From: Streptomyces sp. NBC_01750
GTDB taxonomy: Bacteria > Actinomycetota > Actinomycetes > Streptomycetales > Streptomycetaceae
NCBI RefSeq assembly: GCF_035918095.1
Contig: NZ_CP109137.1
Span: 8,682,001-8,746,000, forward strand
Reading direction: 5' to 3'
DNA length: 64,000 nucleotides
The notes under the pieces were generated by a model, which saw only the letters and a list, made by a program, of their open reading frames with translations, was not told where the DNA came from and ran no database searches. Positions 17,584-26,317 of this stretch are shown here, one piece after another (the first letter of the stretch is position 1; every line of letters begins with the position of its first letter). The position numbers and the translations under genes were made by a program.

Positions 17584-18442
17584 GACCATTGCCGCACCGG
17601 TAGCCGCCGTGAAGGCCGGTACAGAACGGACGCAGGCCCGGGCGCGGGCAGCCCGCAACCACAGGCTCCTGGTCTACGGCACCCGGGTGCTGCTGCTCCT
17701 CGCGGTCATCGGGCTCTGGGAGTGGCTCGCCCGCTCCGCCGTCATCGATCCCTTCAACTTCTCGATGCCGTCGAAGATCTGGGACCAGATCACCACGTGG
17801 GCGCTGCACGGCACCCCGCAAGGCTCCCTGTGGGAGCAGATCTGGTACACCCTCTACGAGGCGCTCTTCGGCTGGATCATCGGCGTGATCGGCGGTGTGG
17901 TGCTGGGTATCGCGCTCGGCCGGGTCCGCTTTCTCGCCGATGTGCTCGGCCCCTACATCAAGGTGCTCAACGCGCTGCCGCGCATCGTCCTCGCCCCGAT
18001 CTTCCTCATCTGGTTCGGCCTCGGACCGGCCTCGAAGGTCGCTTCGGCCGTCGTGCTGGTCTTCTTCCCGGTCTTCTTCAACGCCTTCCAGGGCGCACGG
18101 GAGGTCGATCGCAACCTCGTCGACAATTCCCGCATTCTGGGCGCGAGCAACCGCCAGGTCACCCTTCAGGTGGTCATCCCTTCCGCCACCTCGTGGATCT
18201 TCACCAGCCTGCACGTCAGCTTCGGGTTCGCGCTGATCGGCGCCATCGTCGGCGAGTACATCGGCGCGACCAAGGGCATCGGCCTGCTCGTCTCCGCCTC
18301 CCAGGGCACCTTCAACGCGGCAGGCGTGTACGCGGCCATGGTGATTCTCGCCGTCGTCGCACTGCTCGCCGAAGGGCTGCTCACCTTCTTGGAGAAACGG
18401 CTGTTCCGCTGGAAGCCCGTGGAAGCCGGCGCAGACCGCTGA
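17573..18442 (+). CDS. ABC transporter permease, NitT/TauT family
   Basis: 289 residues from an ATG at 17573, inside the end of the ATPase gene. After a charged cytoplasmic N-terminus there are six hydrophobic helices. The family EAA loop lies near REVDRNLVDNSRILGASNRQ, where the ATPase docks. The sequence matches the binding-protein-dependent permease group of the SsuC/TauC type (VLNALPRIVLAPIFLIWFGLG). The operon context with an ATPase and a lipoprotein makes it the membrane channel of an importer. Confidence 0.93.
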   Translation: MPPETIAAPVAAVKAGTERTQARARAARNHRLLVYGTRVLLLLAVIGLWEWLARSAVIDPFNFSMPSKIWDQITTWALHGTPQGSLWEQIWYTLYEALFGWIIGVIGGVVLGIALGRVRFLADVLGPYIKVLNALPRIVLAPIFLIWFGLGPASKVASAVVLVFFPVFFNAFQGAREVDRNLVDNSRILGASNRQVTLQVVIPSATSWIFTSLHVSFGFALIGAIVGEYIGATKGIGLLVSASQGTFNAAGVYAAMVILAVVALLAEGLLTFLEKRLFRWKPVEAGADR

Positions 18443-18485
18443 GGCCTCCACTTTCCCCGTAATCGCTCGTCCTAAGGACATCACC

Positions 18486-19520
18486 ATGCGCAGATTCGTC
18501 AAGATCTCGGCAGCCGCGGCGGCCGCGACGCTCGCCCTCACCAGCCTCACCGCCTGCGGCAACGATTCCTCCGCCGCCGGCAAGGAGAGCGGCGGCAAGG
18601 TCAAGATCATGGTCGGCGGCCTCGACAAGGTCATCTACTTGCCCGCGATGCTCACCCAGCAGCTCGGCTACTTCAAGGAGCAGGGCATCGACGTCCAGCT
18701 GCTCACCGAGCCGGCCGGCGTGCAGGCCACCACCTCGCTCGTCTCCGGTGACGTGCAGGGCGTCGTCGGCTTCTACGACCACACGCTCGACCTGCAGGTC
18801 AAGGGCAAGCAGGTGGAATCGGTGGTGCAGTTCTCGCACGCGCCCGGTGAGGTCGAGGTGGTCTCCAACAAGGCGGCGGGCGACATCACGTCCCCCAAGG
18901 ACTTCAAGGGCCAGAAGCTCGGCGTCACCGGCCTTGGCTCGTCCACGGACTTCCTCACCAAGTACCTCGCCGTCAACGACGGTGTGAAGACAAGTGAGTT
19001 CACGCCGGTGGCCGTCGGCGCGGGGCAGACCTTCATCTCGGCCCTCCAGCAAGGTTCGATCCAGGGCGGCATGACCACCGACCCGACCGTCGCGCAGATC
19101 CTGGACAAGAAGCTCGGCAAGGTCCTGATCGACATGCGTACGCCCGAAGGCTCCGAGAAGGCTCTCGGCGGCCCCTATCCCTCCTCCAGCCTCTACATGA
19201 ACACCGACTGGGTGAACAGCCACAAGGAGCAGGTGCAAAAGCTGGCCACCGCCTTCGTGAAGACCCTCAAGTGGATGTCCACCCATACGCCCGAAGAGAT
19301 CGCCGCGAAGATGCCCGCCGACTACGCGAAGGGCGGCAAGGAGCTGTACGCGCAGTCGATCAAGAGCACGCTGCCCATGTTCACGGCGGACGGAGTCATG
19401 CCGGCGAACGGACCGGAGACCGTCGAGCGCGTCCTGAAGGCATTCAACCCGAACCTGAAGAACGCCACGGTGGACCTGAGCAAGACCTACACCACCGAAT
19501 TTGTCAAGAACGCGGGCTGA
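18486..19520 (+). CDS. Substrate-binding lipoprotein of NitT/TauT-type importer
   Basis: 344 residues with a lipoprotein signal peptide: MRRFVKIS, an Ala-rich core, and lipobox SLTAC with Cys24 as the lipidated residue. The mature part is an NMT1/THI5-like periplasmic-binding fold (YLPAMLTQQLGYFKEQGIDV, LVSGDVQGVVGFYDHT, KLGVTGLGSSTDFLTKYLA). It delivers the ligand to the permease encoded 43 nt upstream. The ligand may be a sulfonate, a pyrimidine-like compound or another small anion; this is not resolved. A perfect hairpin follows the stop. Confidence 0.92.
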   Translation: MRRFVKISAAAAAATLALTSLTACGNDSSAAGKESGGKVKIMVGGLDKVIYLPAMLTQQLGYFKEQGIDVQLLTEPAGVQATTSLVSGDVQGVVGFYDHTLDLQVKGKQVESVVQFSHAPGEVEVVSNKAAGDITSPKDFKGQKLGVTGLGSSTDFLTKYLAVNDGVKTSEFTPVAVGAGQTFISALQQGSIQGGMTTDPTVAQILDKKLGKVLIDMRTPEGSEKALGGPYPSSSLYMNTDWVNSHKEQVQKLATAFVKTLKWMSTHTPEEIAAKMPADYAKGGKELYAQSIKSTLPMFTADGVMPANGPETVERVLKAFNPNLKNATVDLSKTYTTEFVKNAG

Positions 19521-19531
19521 CCGGCGCAGCA

Positions 19532-19592
19532 GCGGCCTCCGGCCACCACCAGCACCCCGAGGCATCCATCGGGCGCGGTGGCCGGAGGCCGC
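19532..19592 (+). terminator. Rho-independent-like terminator after ABC importer operon
   Basis: A perfect 16-bp stem: GCGGCCTCCGGCCACC at 19532-19547 pairs with 19577-19592, with a 29-nt loop, 12 bp after the last stop codon. There is no T-tract, as is common in Streptomyces. Confidence 0.75.
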
Positions 19593-20067
19593 GTCGTCAT
19601 GTTCGCGGCGGCCCAGTCGCCGACTCGTCGCACTTCTTCGTCGTCAGGTGCGGGGAGAAGTTGGCACAGACGACGGGCGATACGGACGTGTGCCGGGGAG
19701 CGCGTGCGGGCCGGGCGGCAGAACTCCGGGACCTGGAGCACCTGTTGTCGGTCGTGTCCCGTACAAGCCGTCCCACCAGGCGCGTGGTCACTGGGGCGAA
19801 TGGGCTCCGCAACACGGCCGCTGGCATCCCCTGGCGCTGAGTGGTATCTTCCGAGCAGCACGTGTGTACGCCTTCACCTCGGCGCCAGTGCTTGTTTCCC
19901 TCTTTTCGCTGTTACGCCCGTCTGTTCATGACCGGCAGTCCAGCTCTCAGCACCAGATCTTCCTCCCGGTCCTCGGCCTCCGGCCCTCGGCCCTTTGCCC
20001 GCCGCACGATGCGTAACTCTGCGGCATCATCCGGGCCTTCCTTCATCATGTCCGCGAAAGGACCTGT
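19593..20067 (+). promoter_or_regulatory. Long C/T-rich leader of the rho-like gene
   Basis: No gene is seen in these 475 bp. The second half (about 19865-20010) is rich in C and T and poor in G on the coding strand, with runs such as TTTCCCTCTTTTCGC and CTTCCTCCCGGTCCTCGGCC. Such a sequence resembles Rho-utilisation sites and could allow Rho autoregulation, as known for rho leaders in other bacteria. This is inferred from composition only. Confidence 0.4.
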
Positions 20068-21207
20068 GTGACCAGCACTCTCGAAATCCCCTCTGTCCAG
20101 CAACAACTACCGGTTCAAGCCGTCGGCGTCCTCGACATCACCAGCAACGGGCAGGGCTTCCTCCGCACCCGAGGGCTTATGCCGAACACGGGCGACGTCC
20201 AGGTGTCAGCCGCCCAGATCCGCCAACACGGCCTGCGGAAGGGCGATGCCATCGAAGGCCGCGTCGGCCGGCCGCGCTCCCTCGCCCAGGTGGAGATGGC
20301 CAACGGCCGCCCACCGAAGGAGCTCCGCGGCCGTCCGCACTTCGCCGACCTCACCCCGCTCCACCCCCGGCAACGCCTGCAACTCGAACACGGAGCGGGG
20401 AGCCTGACAACACGGCTCGTCGACCTGGTCGCGCCCGTCGGCAAGGGGCAGCGCGGGCTCATTGTCGCGCCGCCCAAGACCGGCAAGACGGTGCTTCTGC
20501 AGCAACTGGCTGCCGCCGTGTCCGCCAACCATCCCGAGTGCCATCTCATGGTGGTGTTGCTCGACGAACGCCCTGAAGAAGTCACCGACATGCGCCGTTC
20601 GGTACGAGGTGAAGTGCTCGCCTCGACCTTCGACCGCTCTGCCAAGGAACACATCGCCCTTGCCGAACTCGCGGTGGAGCGAGCGAAGCGGCTTGTGGAG
20701 CAGGGCCAGGACGTCGTTATTCTGCTGGATTCCCTCACCCGGCTGTGCCGGGCGCACAACAACGCGGCGGCCTCGGGCGGCCGAACCCTCAGCGGCGGCG
20801 TGGACGCCGCGGCCGTACAGGGCCCCAAGCGTCTCTTCGGAGCCGCCCGCCTCGCCGAGGAAGGAGGCTCTCTGACCATCCTCGCCACCGCGCTGGTCGA
20901 CACCGGATCCCGCGCTGACGACTACTTCTTCGAAGAGCTGAAGAGCACGGGCAACATGGAGCTCCGACTGGACCGCGCGCTGGCGGACAGACGGATCTTC
21001 CCGGCCGTCGCCATCACCCCCTCCGGCACTCGGCGCGAAGAACTCCTGCGTTCTCCCGCGGAGTTGGCAGCGCTGCGTGGGCTGCGCCGCGCTCTTCACT
21101 CGCGGGACGTGCAGCCGGCCCTGGAGACCCTGCTCGACCGGATCCGGCATACGCCGAACAACGCCACGTTCCTGCGGCAGATCCACCACACAGTCCCCGC
21201 GGCCTGA
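20068..21207 (+). CDS. rho: Short transcription termination factor Rho paralogue
   Basis: 379 residues from a GTG at 20068 after GAAAGGA. It keeps the primary RNA-binding fold (GVLDITSNGQGFLRTRG, then VSAAQIRQHGLRKGD) and the hexameric ATPase: Walker A APPKTGKT, LLDERPEEVTDM, Walker B VVILLDSLTRLCRAHN, Q-loop SGGVDAAAVQGPKRLFGAAR and the C-terminal R-loop region (MELRLDRALADRRIFPAV). The main actinobacterial Rho has a long N-terminal extension and about 600-700 residues. This copy lacks it, so it is probably a second, accessory Rho. The key catalytic and bicyclomycin-contact segment DSLTR is normal. It stands alone behind a C-rich leader. Confidence 0.9.
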   Translation: MTSTLEIPSVQQQLPVQAVGVLDITSNGQGFLRTRGLMPNTGDVQVSAAQIRQHGLRKGDAIEGRVGRPRSLAQVEMANGRPPKELRGRPHFADLTPLHPRQRLQLEHGAGSLTTRLVDLVAPVGKGQRGLIVAPPKTGKTVLLQQLAAAVSANHPECHLMVVLLDERPEEVTDMRRSVRGEVLASTFDRSAKEHIALAELAVERAKRLVEQGQDVVILLDSLTRLCRAHNNAAASGGRTLSGGVDAAAVQGPKRLFGAARLAEEGGSLTILATALVDTGSRADDYFFEELKSTGNMELRLDRALADRRIFPAVAITPSGTRREELLRSPAELAALRGLRRALHSRDVQPALETLLDRIRHTPNNATFLRQIHHTVPAA

Positions 21208-21689
21208 CGGCCGAGCACGACACAAGCGCCGGTGGCACAGCCACTGAGGCTGCGTGCGAGAGCAGCCGCGGCCAGGGGTTGCCCATGCATGGCCGTCGCC
21301 CCGAAGAGGGGGCACCCGTGTCAACCTTGCCGCCGTGAGCCTCATGAGCCGTCGACGTCCTCTCCGGCAGTCCGGACTCCAGTATCACCAAGGTGCTGCC
21401 TGCCCTCGGTATCGGCCGCAACCGGCTGCGGCAGCTATCCGTACTTCCAGGTGATCGCGAAGCCGCCGACGTGGCTGCGCTCGATGCCGCGCCGGCAGAG
21501 CCGGATGACCGGCCGGCGATTGTCGTGGCGAAGGCGGGGCATCGTGAACACGGCCGACTTCGACGACCTGCCGGCGATCGCGGCACTCATGGTGCCGTCG
21601 GCGCGGCGCCCGCCAGTGGGAGCGGGTAGCGGCTCGCCGAGGATTGGGTGTTTCTCTTGCGAATTATGCCTGAGTGCTACGGTTTGCGA
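21208..21689. other. Gene-free stretch between rho-like gene and parA-like gene
   Basis: No frame is convincing. A minus-strand frame (about 21435-21590, ending RRGIERSHVGGFAITWKYG) hints at a decayed transposase tail, but the match is too weak to call. The promoter of the parA-like gene should lie in the last 150 bp. Confidence 0.3.
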
Positions 21690-22322
21690 GTGCTGTTGAG
21701 CTGTGCGTTCGTGAATCTCAAGCCGGGAGTCGGCAAAACGACGAGCGCGATCTGGCTGGCCCACGCGCTCCACGAGTCGGGCATGTCTCCCCTCTTTGTC
21801 GACGGGGATCCGGCTGGTTCCGCCCTGCGCTGGAGCGATCTGGCCGACGGATTCCCGTTCCCGGTGGTCGCCCTGCCGGTCGGTGATGTGCACCGCCGGG
21901 TCGGCGACTTCGTCGGTGACCGGCGGGCGGTCGTCTTCGACGCTCCGCAGCTGGAAGACCATGCACGTATTGCCCGCAGCATCATGCGCCACGCGAACGA
22001 GTGGATCATCCCCGTGACGCCGGCGCCCATCGAGCTCGACCGGATGGCGCCCATCCGGACGGAGATGGACGACGTGGAGTCCCTGCGCGCCGAGCCGGCA
22101 CGCACCGCGGTACTGCTCAACCGCACCAATCGCCATGAGCCCACTCGTACCGGTCCGGATGCCGACGCGCGCGAGGTGCTCACCGAGCGCGGCTACGACG
22201 TATTGGCGACGCAGATCCCCCGGCTCGACCTGTACTCCCAGTCATTCGGCATGCAAGTCAAGGTCAAAGGGTCGGCCTATATGGACCTCGCGGAGGAACT
22301 CATGAAGCGGCACACGGCGTGA
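21690..22322 (+). CDS. ParA-like partition ATPase
   Basis: 210 residues from a GTG at 21690. It has a deviant Walker A (NLKPGVGKTTS, with the signature Lys before the P-loop), the A' motif LFVDGDPAGSA and Walker B VVFDAPQLEDH. This fits the compact ParA ATPases of plasmids and integrative elements rather than chromosomal ParA/Soj, which is larger. The stop overlaps the next start as GTGA, giving a two-gene partition-like cassette. It would act on the nucleoid to position a replicon or other cargo. The cassette suggests plasmid-derived DNA. Confidence 0.85.
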   Translation: MLLSCAFVNLKPGVGKTTSAIWLAHALHESGMSPLFVDGDPAGSALRWSDLADGFPFPVVALPVGDVHRRVGDFVGDRRAVVFDAPQLEDHARIARSIMRHANEWIIPVTPAPIELDRMAPIRTEMDDVESLRAEPARTAVLLNRTNRHEPTRTGPDADAREVLTERGYDVLATQIPRLDLYSQSFGMQVKVKGSAYMDLAEELMKRHTA

Positions 22323-22570
22323 GCCGACGCAAGGACAGCTACCGTGCAGCCCTGCACCGGAATCCGGAACCGCCGGGCATGACCAAGGTTGCCGTGCTCC
22401 GTAACCGATACGTTCAGGTGACTGTCGAGTTGGCCCCGGAGGTGCACCGTGAACTCGTCCATTGGGCCGGCCCTCCCATGGCTCTCCTCGGCGTGGCCGG
22501 AGCGACTGTCTCGCAGGCCTGGCGCATGCTGACCTCCTGCATGCCCGATTCGGGTAACTCCTCGGCCTGA
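22319..22570 (+). CDS. Small ParB-like partner protein
   Basis: 83 residues, GTG start overlapping the parA-like stop by 4 nt. The centre reads RNRYVQVTVELAPEVHRELVHWA, similar to the ribbon-helix-helix core of small ParB/CopG-type proteins that bind centromere-like sites. The following helix (TVSQAWRMLTSC) could be the second RHH helix. The C-terminus is shorter than in relatives I recall, so it may be truncated. The coupling to a ParA-type ATPase is the main evidence for its role. Confidence 0.6.
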   Translation: MSRRKDSYRAALHRNPEPPGMTKVAVLRNRYVQVTVELAPEVHRELVHWAGPPMALLGVAGATVSQAWRMLTSCMPDSGNSSA

Positions 22571-22658
22571 CGAGATCGTCCCGATGTCGCTGCAAGTGCC
22601 GGTGTCGGCCGGCCCGGTGGGCGGCCCGTCACGGTCGTGTCTGCGGCCTGCACCGCTT

Positions 22659-24158
22659 TCAGCAGCGGCGGGTCTGGTAGGGCACGGGGGAGGGTACTGG
22701 GCCGGTCGGTGTCGGGCACCGGGTCAAGGCGACGAGACAGGTCAGCGCGATCCCGCCTGCAATGACGAACAAGGTGGTGCGGATCCCGTCGGCGGTGGCG
22801 ATTCGAAGCTGTTCGCCGGAGAGGTCGTCGAGGCCGGCGGTCGCGACCAGGACGAGGATGGCGAGTCCGACAGCTGCGCCCATGCCGGAGCCGGTGGAGG
22901 CGATACCTGAGGCGATGCCCTGTTCGCGGTCGGAGATTCCGGTGGCGGCGGCGATGAACATGGCGGTGAAGACCACGCCGTCACCGATGCTGAGCGCCAC
23001 CAGGCCGGGGATCAGTTCGCCGTACGCTCCGTCCGGCGAGATCGCGAGGCCGAGCCCTGCGGCACCGAGCGCACCGATGGCGAGGGCGGCGACCAGCGTG
23101 CCTCGAAGACCGAACCGCGTCACCAACTGGCCCGCTGTTGTCGAGCCGGCGACCACCACCGCCGTGGGGATGAGAAAGCCGGCGCCGGTCTGTAACGCGT
23201 CGTAGCCCAGGATTTCCTGGAAGTAGATGGACAGGAAATAGAGCACCGAGCCGAAGGTCGCCATGAACATGAACGCAATGACGACGCCAGTGATGAGGTT
23301 GCGGTGGGAGAGCAGCCGGGGCGGCATGAGCGGGTCGTCACTGCGCCGCTCGACGATGGCGAAGACTCCGATCAGCAGTACGCCCGCAGCCGCGCTGACG
23401 AGGATGCCCGGCGAGAGCCAGCCCCAGCCGGGGCCCTGCACCAGAGCGAACACCGTCAACGTGACGCCCAGAGTGACGCTGAGCGCACCGGGCAGATCGA
23501 ACTTGCGGCCCCTCTCGCGCTCGCCGTCCGGGGGGATCAGCACGAAGGCAAGCAGCAGCGCAGGTCCCGCCAAGGCAACGTTGACCAGGAACACCGCTTC
23601 CCAGCCGAACGCCTGAGTCAGAAGACCACCGAGCAGCACACCGATCACGAGTCCCGCAGCGCCTGCACCGCCCCAGATCCCCAAAGCGCGATTGCGCATC
23701 CGGCCTTCCGCGAATGTGGTGTTGATGAGCGCCAAGGTGGTGGGGAAGACGAGGGCTCCGCCGAAACCTTGGAAGGCACGGGCGGCGAGCAGCATCCCGG
23801 GCCCGGTCGCGAGTCCGCCCGCCAGCGCTGCACCCGCATAGAGACCGAGGCCAGTGGCCAGAATGCGGCGACGTCCGAGCAGGTCGGCTGCGCGCCCGCC
23901 GAACAGCAGGAAGCCGGCCGACGCCACCGCGTAGGCGCTGATGACCGACTGGAGCGTCTGCGCCGAATAGCCGAGGTCGCGCGCGATGTCGGGCAGTGCC
24001 ACCACCACGATGTACTGGTCGAGCGAAACGATCAGCATGGCGAAGGACAGGAGTGCCAGTGTCGCGGTGTCACGGTTCCAACCCAGACTGCCTGGCGCAG
24101 ATGACGAATCGACAGGGCGCAACGGCAGCACTCCTGGTGATCGGGCAGGTCTGCGCAT
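22659..24158 (-). CDS. MFS drug efflux transporter, DHA2 (14-helix) type
   Basis: 499 residues from an ATG at 24158 (MRRPARSPG); the longer open frame upstream lacks hydrophobic content and is rejected. About 14 transmembrane helices. Motif A-like loop [17 protein letters not shown] between helices 2 and 3, motif C-like glycine pattern ([25 protein letters not shown]) and D1-like [14 protein letters not shown] are all present, as in proton-driven EmrB/QacA exporters. Substrate unknown. No adjacent TetR/MarR repressor faces it. Confidence 0.9.
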   Translation of the reverse strand: MRRPARSPGVLPLRPVDSSSAPGSLGWNRDTATLALLSFAMLIVSLDQYIVVVALPDIARDLGYSAQTLQSVISAYAVASAGFLLFGGRAADLLGRRRILATGLGLYAGAALAGGLATGPGMLLAARAFQGFGGALVFPTTLALINTTFAEGRMRNRALGIWGGAGAAGLVIGVLLGGLLTQAFGWEAVFLVNVALAGPALLLAFVLIPPDGERERGRKFDLPGALSVTLGVTLTVFALVQGPGWGWLSPGILVSAAAGVLLIGVFAIVERRSDDPLMPPRLLSHRNLITGVVIAFMFMATFGSVLYFLSIYFQEILGYDALQTGAGFLIPTAVVVAGSTTAGQLVTRFGLRGTLVAALAIGALGAAGLGLAISPDGAYGELIPGLVALSIGDGVVFTAMFIAAATGISDREQGIASGIASTGSGMGAAVGLAILVLVATAGLDDLSGEQLRIATADGIRTTLFVIAGGIALTCLVALTRCPTPTGPVPSPVPYQTRRC

Positions 24159-24402
24159 ACGGCCTGCGGGATGTTCAGCCGGTTCGGGGAGCGGTCCTCG
24201 CCGGGAGCAGACACTCGCCAAGACCCTACACAGCTCACCGTCACCGACCCGTGCGCCGACTCGCCGACGCCCGCGGGGCCGTGTCTCCGGCAGATCCACA
24301 GCGCGGCGCCGCACTCCCGTCGCCGCGGCGCAACCAACACTTCACCCGCACCACACTGGCGCGTGGTGTGCATGGCGGACGTCCACCCGTACGTTCCCGG
24401 GC

Positions 24403-25329
24403 ATGCACTCTCTCCTGCGCAACCGCTTGACTAAGCAAGTCCTGCACCCCGCCCTCACCGCGATCGAGCAACTCGTGGAGCGCGGTGTGGCCCGTACGGC
24501 GAAGCCCCTGCGAACCGACCTCGACGCCCTCCGCCGAGAGGTGGACGAGATGAAGAGGCAGCAGTACGCGGTCGGACTGCTCCTCGATGGCACGGCCCGA
24601 AGCGGGCACCGGATCCCGCGAGCCGGGCAGATCGACACTCTCGTACGCGAAATGCAGAACGTGACCGGGGGCAGCGAACACGCCCGCCGATGTGTGGTCG
24701 TCGCCTACCGCACCCTGATCGCCATGGAAGCCCTCGCAGTCGGCAGGGTGGCCGGCTCCACGTCCAACATCTGCGGAAAGCTCGCCACCGTTCCGCTGCT
24801 CTCCCCGCCCAATGGCAGCATTCTCGAAATCGGCACCCTGTATGGGCTGTTCGCCTCGGCGCTGGTGCGGATGGTGCACCGCGCCGGGATCCAGGCAGAT
24901 CTCACCATCGTCGACCCCTTGGCCGGCGCTCAGCTTCAGCCCGGCACCGCCCAGCACGACGATCCGACGGGAACTCCGGTGCGTGAGGACGTCGTACGGG
25001 CCAATCTGGCGCTCGGCGGCAGCCCATCGGCCCTCGAAGCCAGGATCGAACAGGGCTTCTCCTCCGACCCCGAAGTGCGGAGTGCCGTCTCCGACCGGGA
25101 GTACGGCGTGATCATCGTGGACGGTGACCACTCCGAGGAGGGCGTGCGAGCTGACCTGGAATGGGTCGAGCACATTGTTGCGCCCGGCGGAATCGTGGTG
25201 CTCGACGACTATGGCGACGTGGCCTGGCCAGGTGTACAGGACGCTCTGGACAAGCACTTGGCGCTCGGGACGTCACGCCTGCAGATGCTCGGACGGGTCG
25301 CGACGTCGGCGTATCTGCGCGCCGCCTGA
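24403..25329 (+). CDS. Class I SAM-dependent methyltransferase
   Basis: 308 residues from an ATG at 24403. Residues ~1-130 form a charged helical extension (LRTDLDALRREVDEMKRQQYA). The methyltransferase core follows: motif I SILEIGTLYGLFASAL, acidic VDPLAG, and VIIVDGDHSEEGVRADLEWVEHIVAPGGIVVLDDYG, the last being characteristic of the Methyltransf_24 / cephalosporin-hydroxylase-like group. The substrate is unknown. It stands alone on the plus strand, divergent from the MFS pump (244 bp between starts). Confidence 0.8.
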   Translation: MHSLLRNRLTKQVLHPALTAIEQLVERGVARTAKPLRTDLDALRREVDEMKRQQYAVGLLLDGTARSGHRIPRAGQIDTLVREMQNVTGGSEHARRCVVVAYRTLIAMEALAVGRVAGSTSNICGKLATVPLLSPPNGSILEIGTLYGLFASALVRMVHRAGIQADLTIVDPLAGAQLQPGTAQHDDPTGTPVREDVVRANLALGGSPSALEARIEQGFSSDPEVRSAVSDREYGVIIVDGDHSEEGVRADLEWVEHIVAPGGIVVLDDYGDVAWPGVQDALDKHLALGTSRLQMLGRVATSAYLRAA

Positions 25330-25627
25330 AGCCGCCTGCGAACTCCTCACCGTGCCTACCGGTGTCTCGAGGCCGGAGAGGCCGGACGCCACAAGCGGTG
25401 GCGCCCGGCCCCGAGGAGCGTGAGCTCCGCTCAGCCATCGTCTCCCGCCCAAGGGCGGGGGCATGGCTTGGGTCGTTCCTCGTGGACGACGGCATAGGCG
25501 CGCCCCGGCGCGCGGCGCGGATCACCACATGATCGTCGGACGACCCAGAGGTGAGGAGAACCCGAACGGAGCCCTGGCGTGGGCTGGCGCGGCGTGAAAG
25601 ACGAAGCCACGGGCCTCCGCGGGGTTC
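25330..25627. other. Convergent intergenic region with small hairpins
   Basis: Between the methyltransferase stop and the TetR stop. It contains CCCGCCCAAGGGCGGG (stem CCCGCCC with a 2-nt loop, about 25444-25459), a candidate terminator. No gene seen. Confidence 0.4.
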
Positions 25628-26260
25628 CTACTCCCGGGGCATGCGCAGGGCGTTCGTCCAGAGCCGGGTGAGGGTTTCCACCAGCGTCTCGAAGGGGACG
25701 GGCTGGTCGGTGGCGAAGGTCACGTACGCCATGCGGCTCACCATGGCGCTGAGCGCACGAGCGGTGACTGTCGGGTCGAGGGCCGGATCGGCGAGGCCGG
25801 CCTTCTGGAGGCGGGTGATGGCTGTGGCGCTGCGGTCGATGAACGCCTGCGAGCGCTGCAGCCGCAGTTGCAGGAAACGTCGGTCTACGGCGGCGGCTTG
25901 CTCCATGGCGGCCATCAGTGCGGCATTGCGACGGTAGGCCTCCAGGTAGGCGCGGTTTGCGTCCTCCACCCCGCGGCGCAGGTCCTTGCGGGTGCCGTCG
26001 CTGACTCCCGCGTGCAGCATCTCGTCCTGCAGCTCCGCCAGGACGGCGGTGAAGACGTCCTCCTTGGAGGTGAAGTGCGTGTAGAAGCTGCCGGTGGCGA
26101 CGCCGGCCTCGGCCGCGATGTCAACGATCCGGGCGTCCAGGTAGCCGTCCCGTTCGAAGATCCGCCGGGCTGCGGCGACCAGGGCGTCCCTGGTTCGGAT
26201 CCCGCGCCGGGTGCGCCGGGGTGCTGGGGGCTCGGAGGGGGCGTGGTCGGGGGAGCGCAT
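25628..26260 (-). CDS. TetR family transcriptional regulator
   Basis: 210 residues from an ATG at 26260. The N-terminal DNA-binding domain is clear: TRDALVAAARRIFERDGYLDARIVDIAAEAGVATGSFYTHFTSKEDVF. The C-terminal domain is all-helical and holds an unknown ligand. It is divergent from a DUF2855 gene, and the 57-bp gap holds a perfect 14-bp palindrome. It therefore most likely represses itself and that gene. Confidence 0.93.
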   Translation of the reverse strand: MRSPDHAPSEPPAPRRTRRGIRTRDALVAAARRIFERDGYLDARIVDIAAEAGVATGSFYTHFTSKEDVFTAVLAELQDEMLHAGVSDGTRKDLRRGVEDANRAYLEAYRRNAALMAAMEQAAAVDRRFLQLRLQRSQAFIDRSATAITRLQKAGLADPALDPTVTARALSAMVSRMAYVTFATDQPVPFETLVETLTRLWTNALRMPRE

Positions 26261-26287
26261 GGCCGCATCCTAGCCGGGTATTGAATC

Positions 26288-26301
26288 TGAATCCGGATTC
26301 A
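26288..26301. promoter_or_regulatory. Palindromic operator for the TetR regulator
   Basis: TGAATCCGGATTCA is a perfect 14-bp palindrome midway between the divergent starts at 26260 and 26318. A further half-site, TTGAATC, lies at 26281-26287. Position and symmetry fit a TetR dimer site. Confidence 0.7.
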
Positions 26302-26317
26302 AGTACGTTCCCGACCC

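Noticed and set aside
21435..21590. Possible transposase tail (RRGIERSHVGGFAITWKYG) on the minus strand
   Set aside because: Too short and without a second conserved motif; similarity is only impressionistic.
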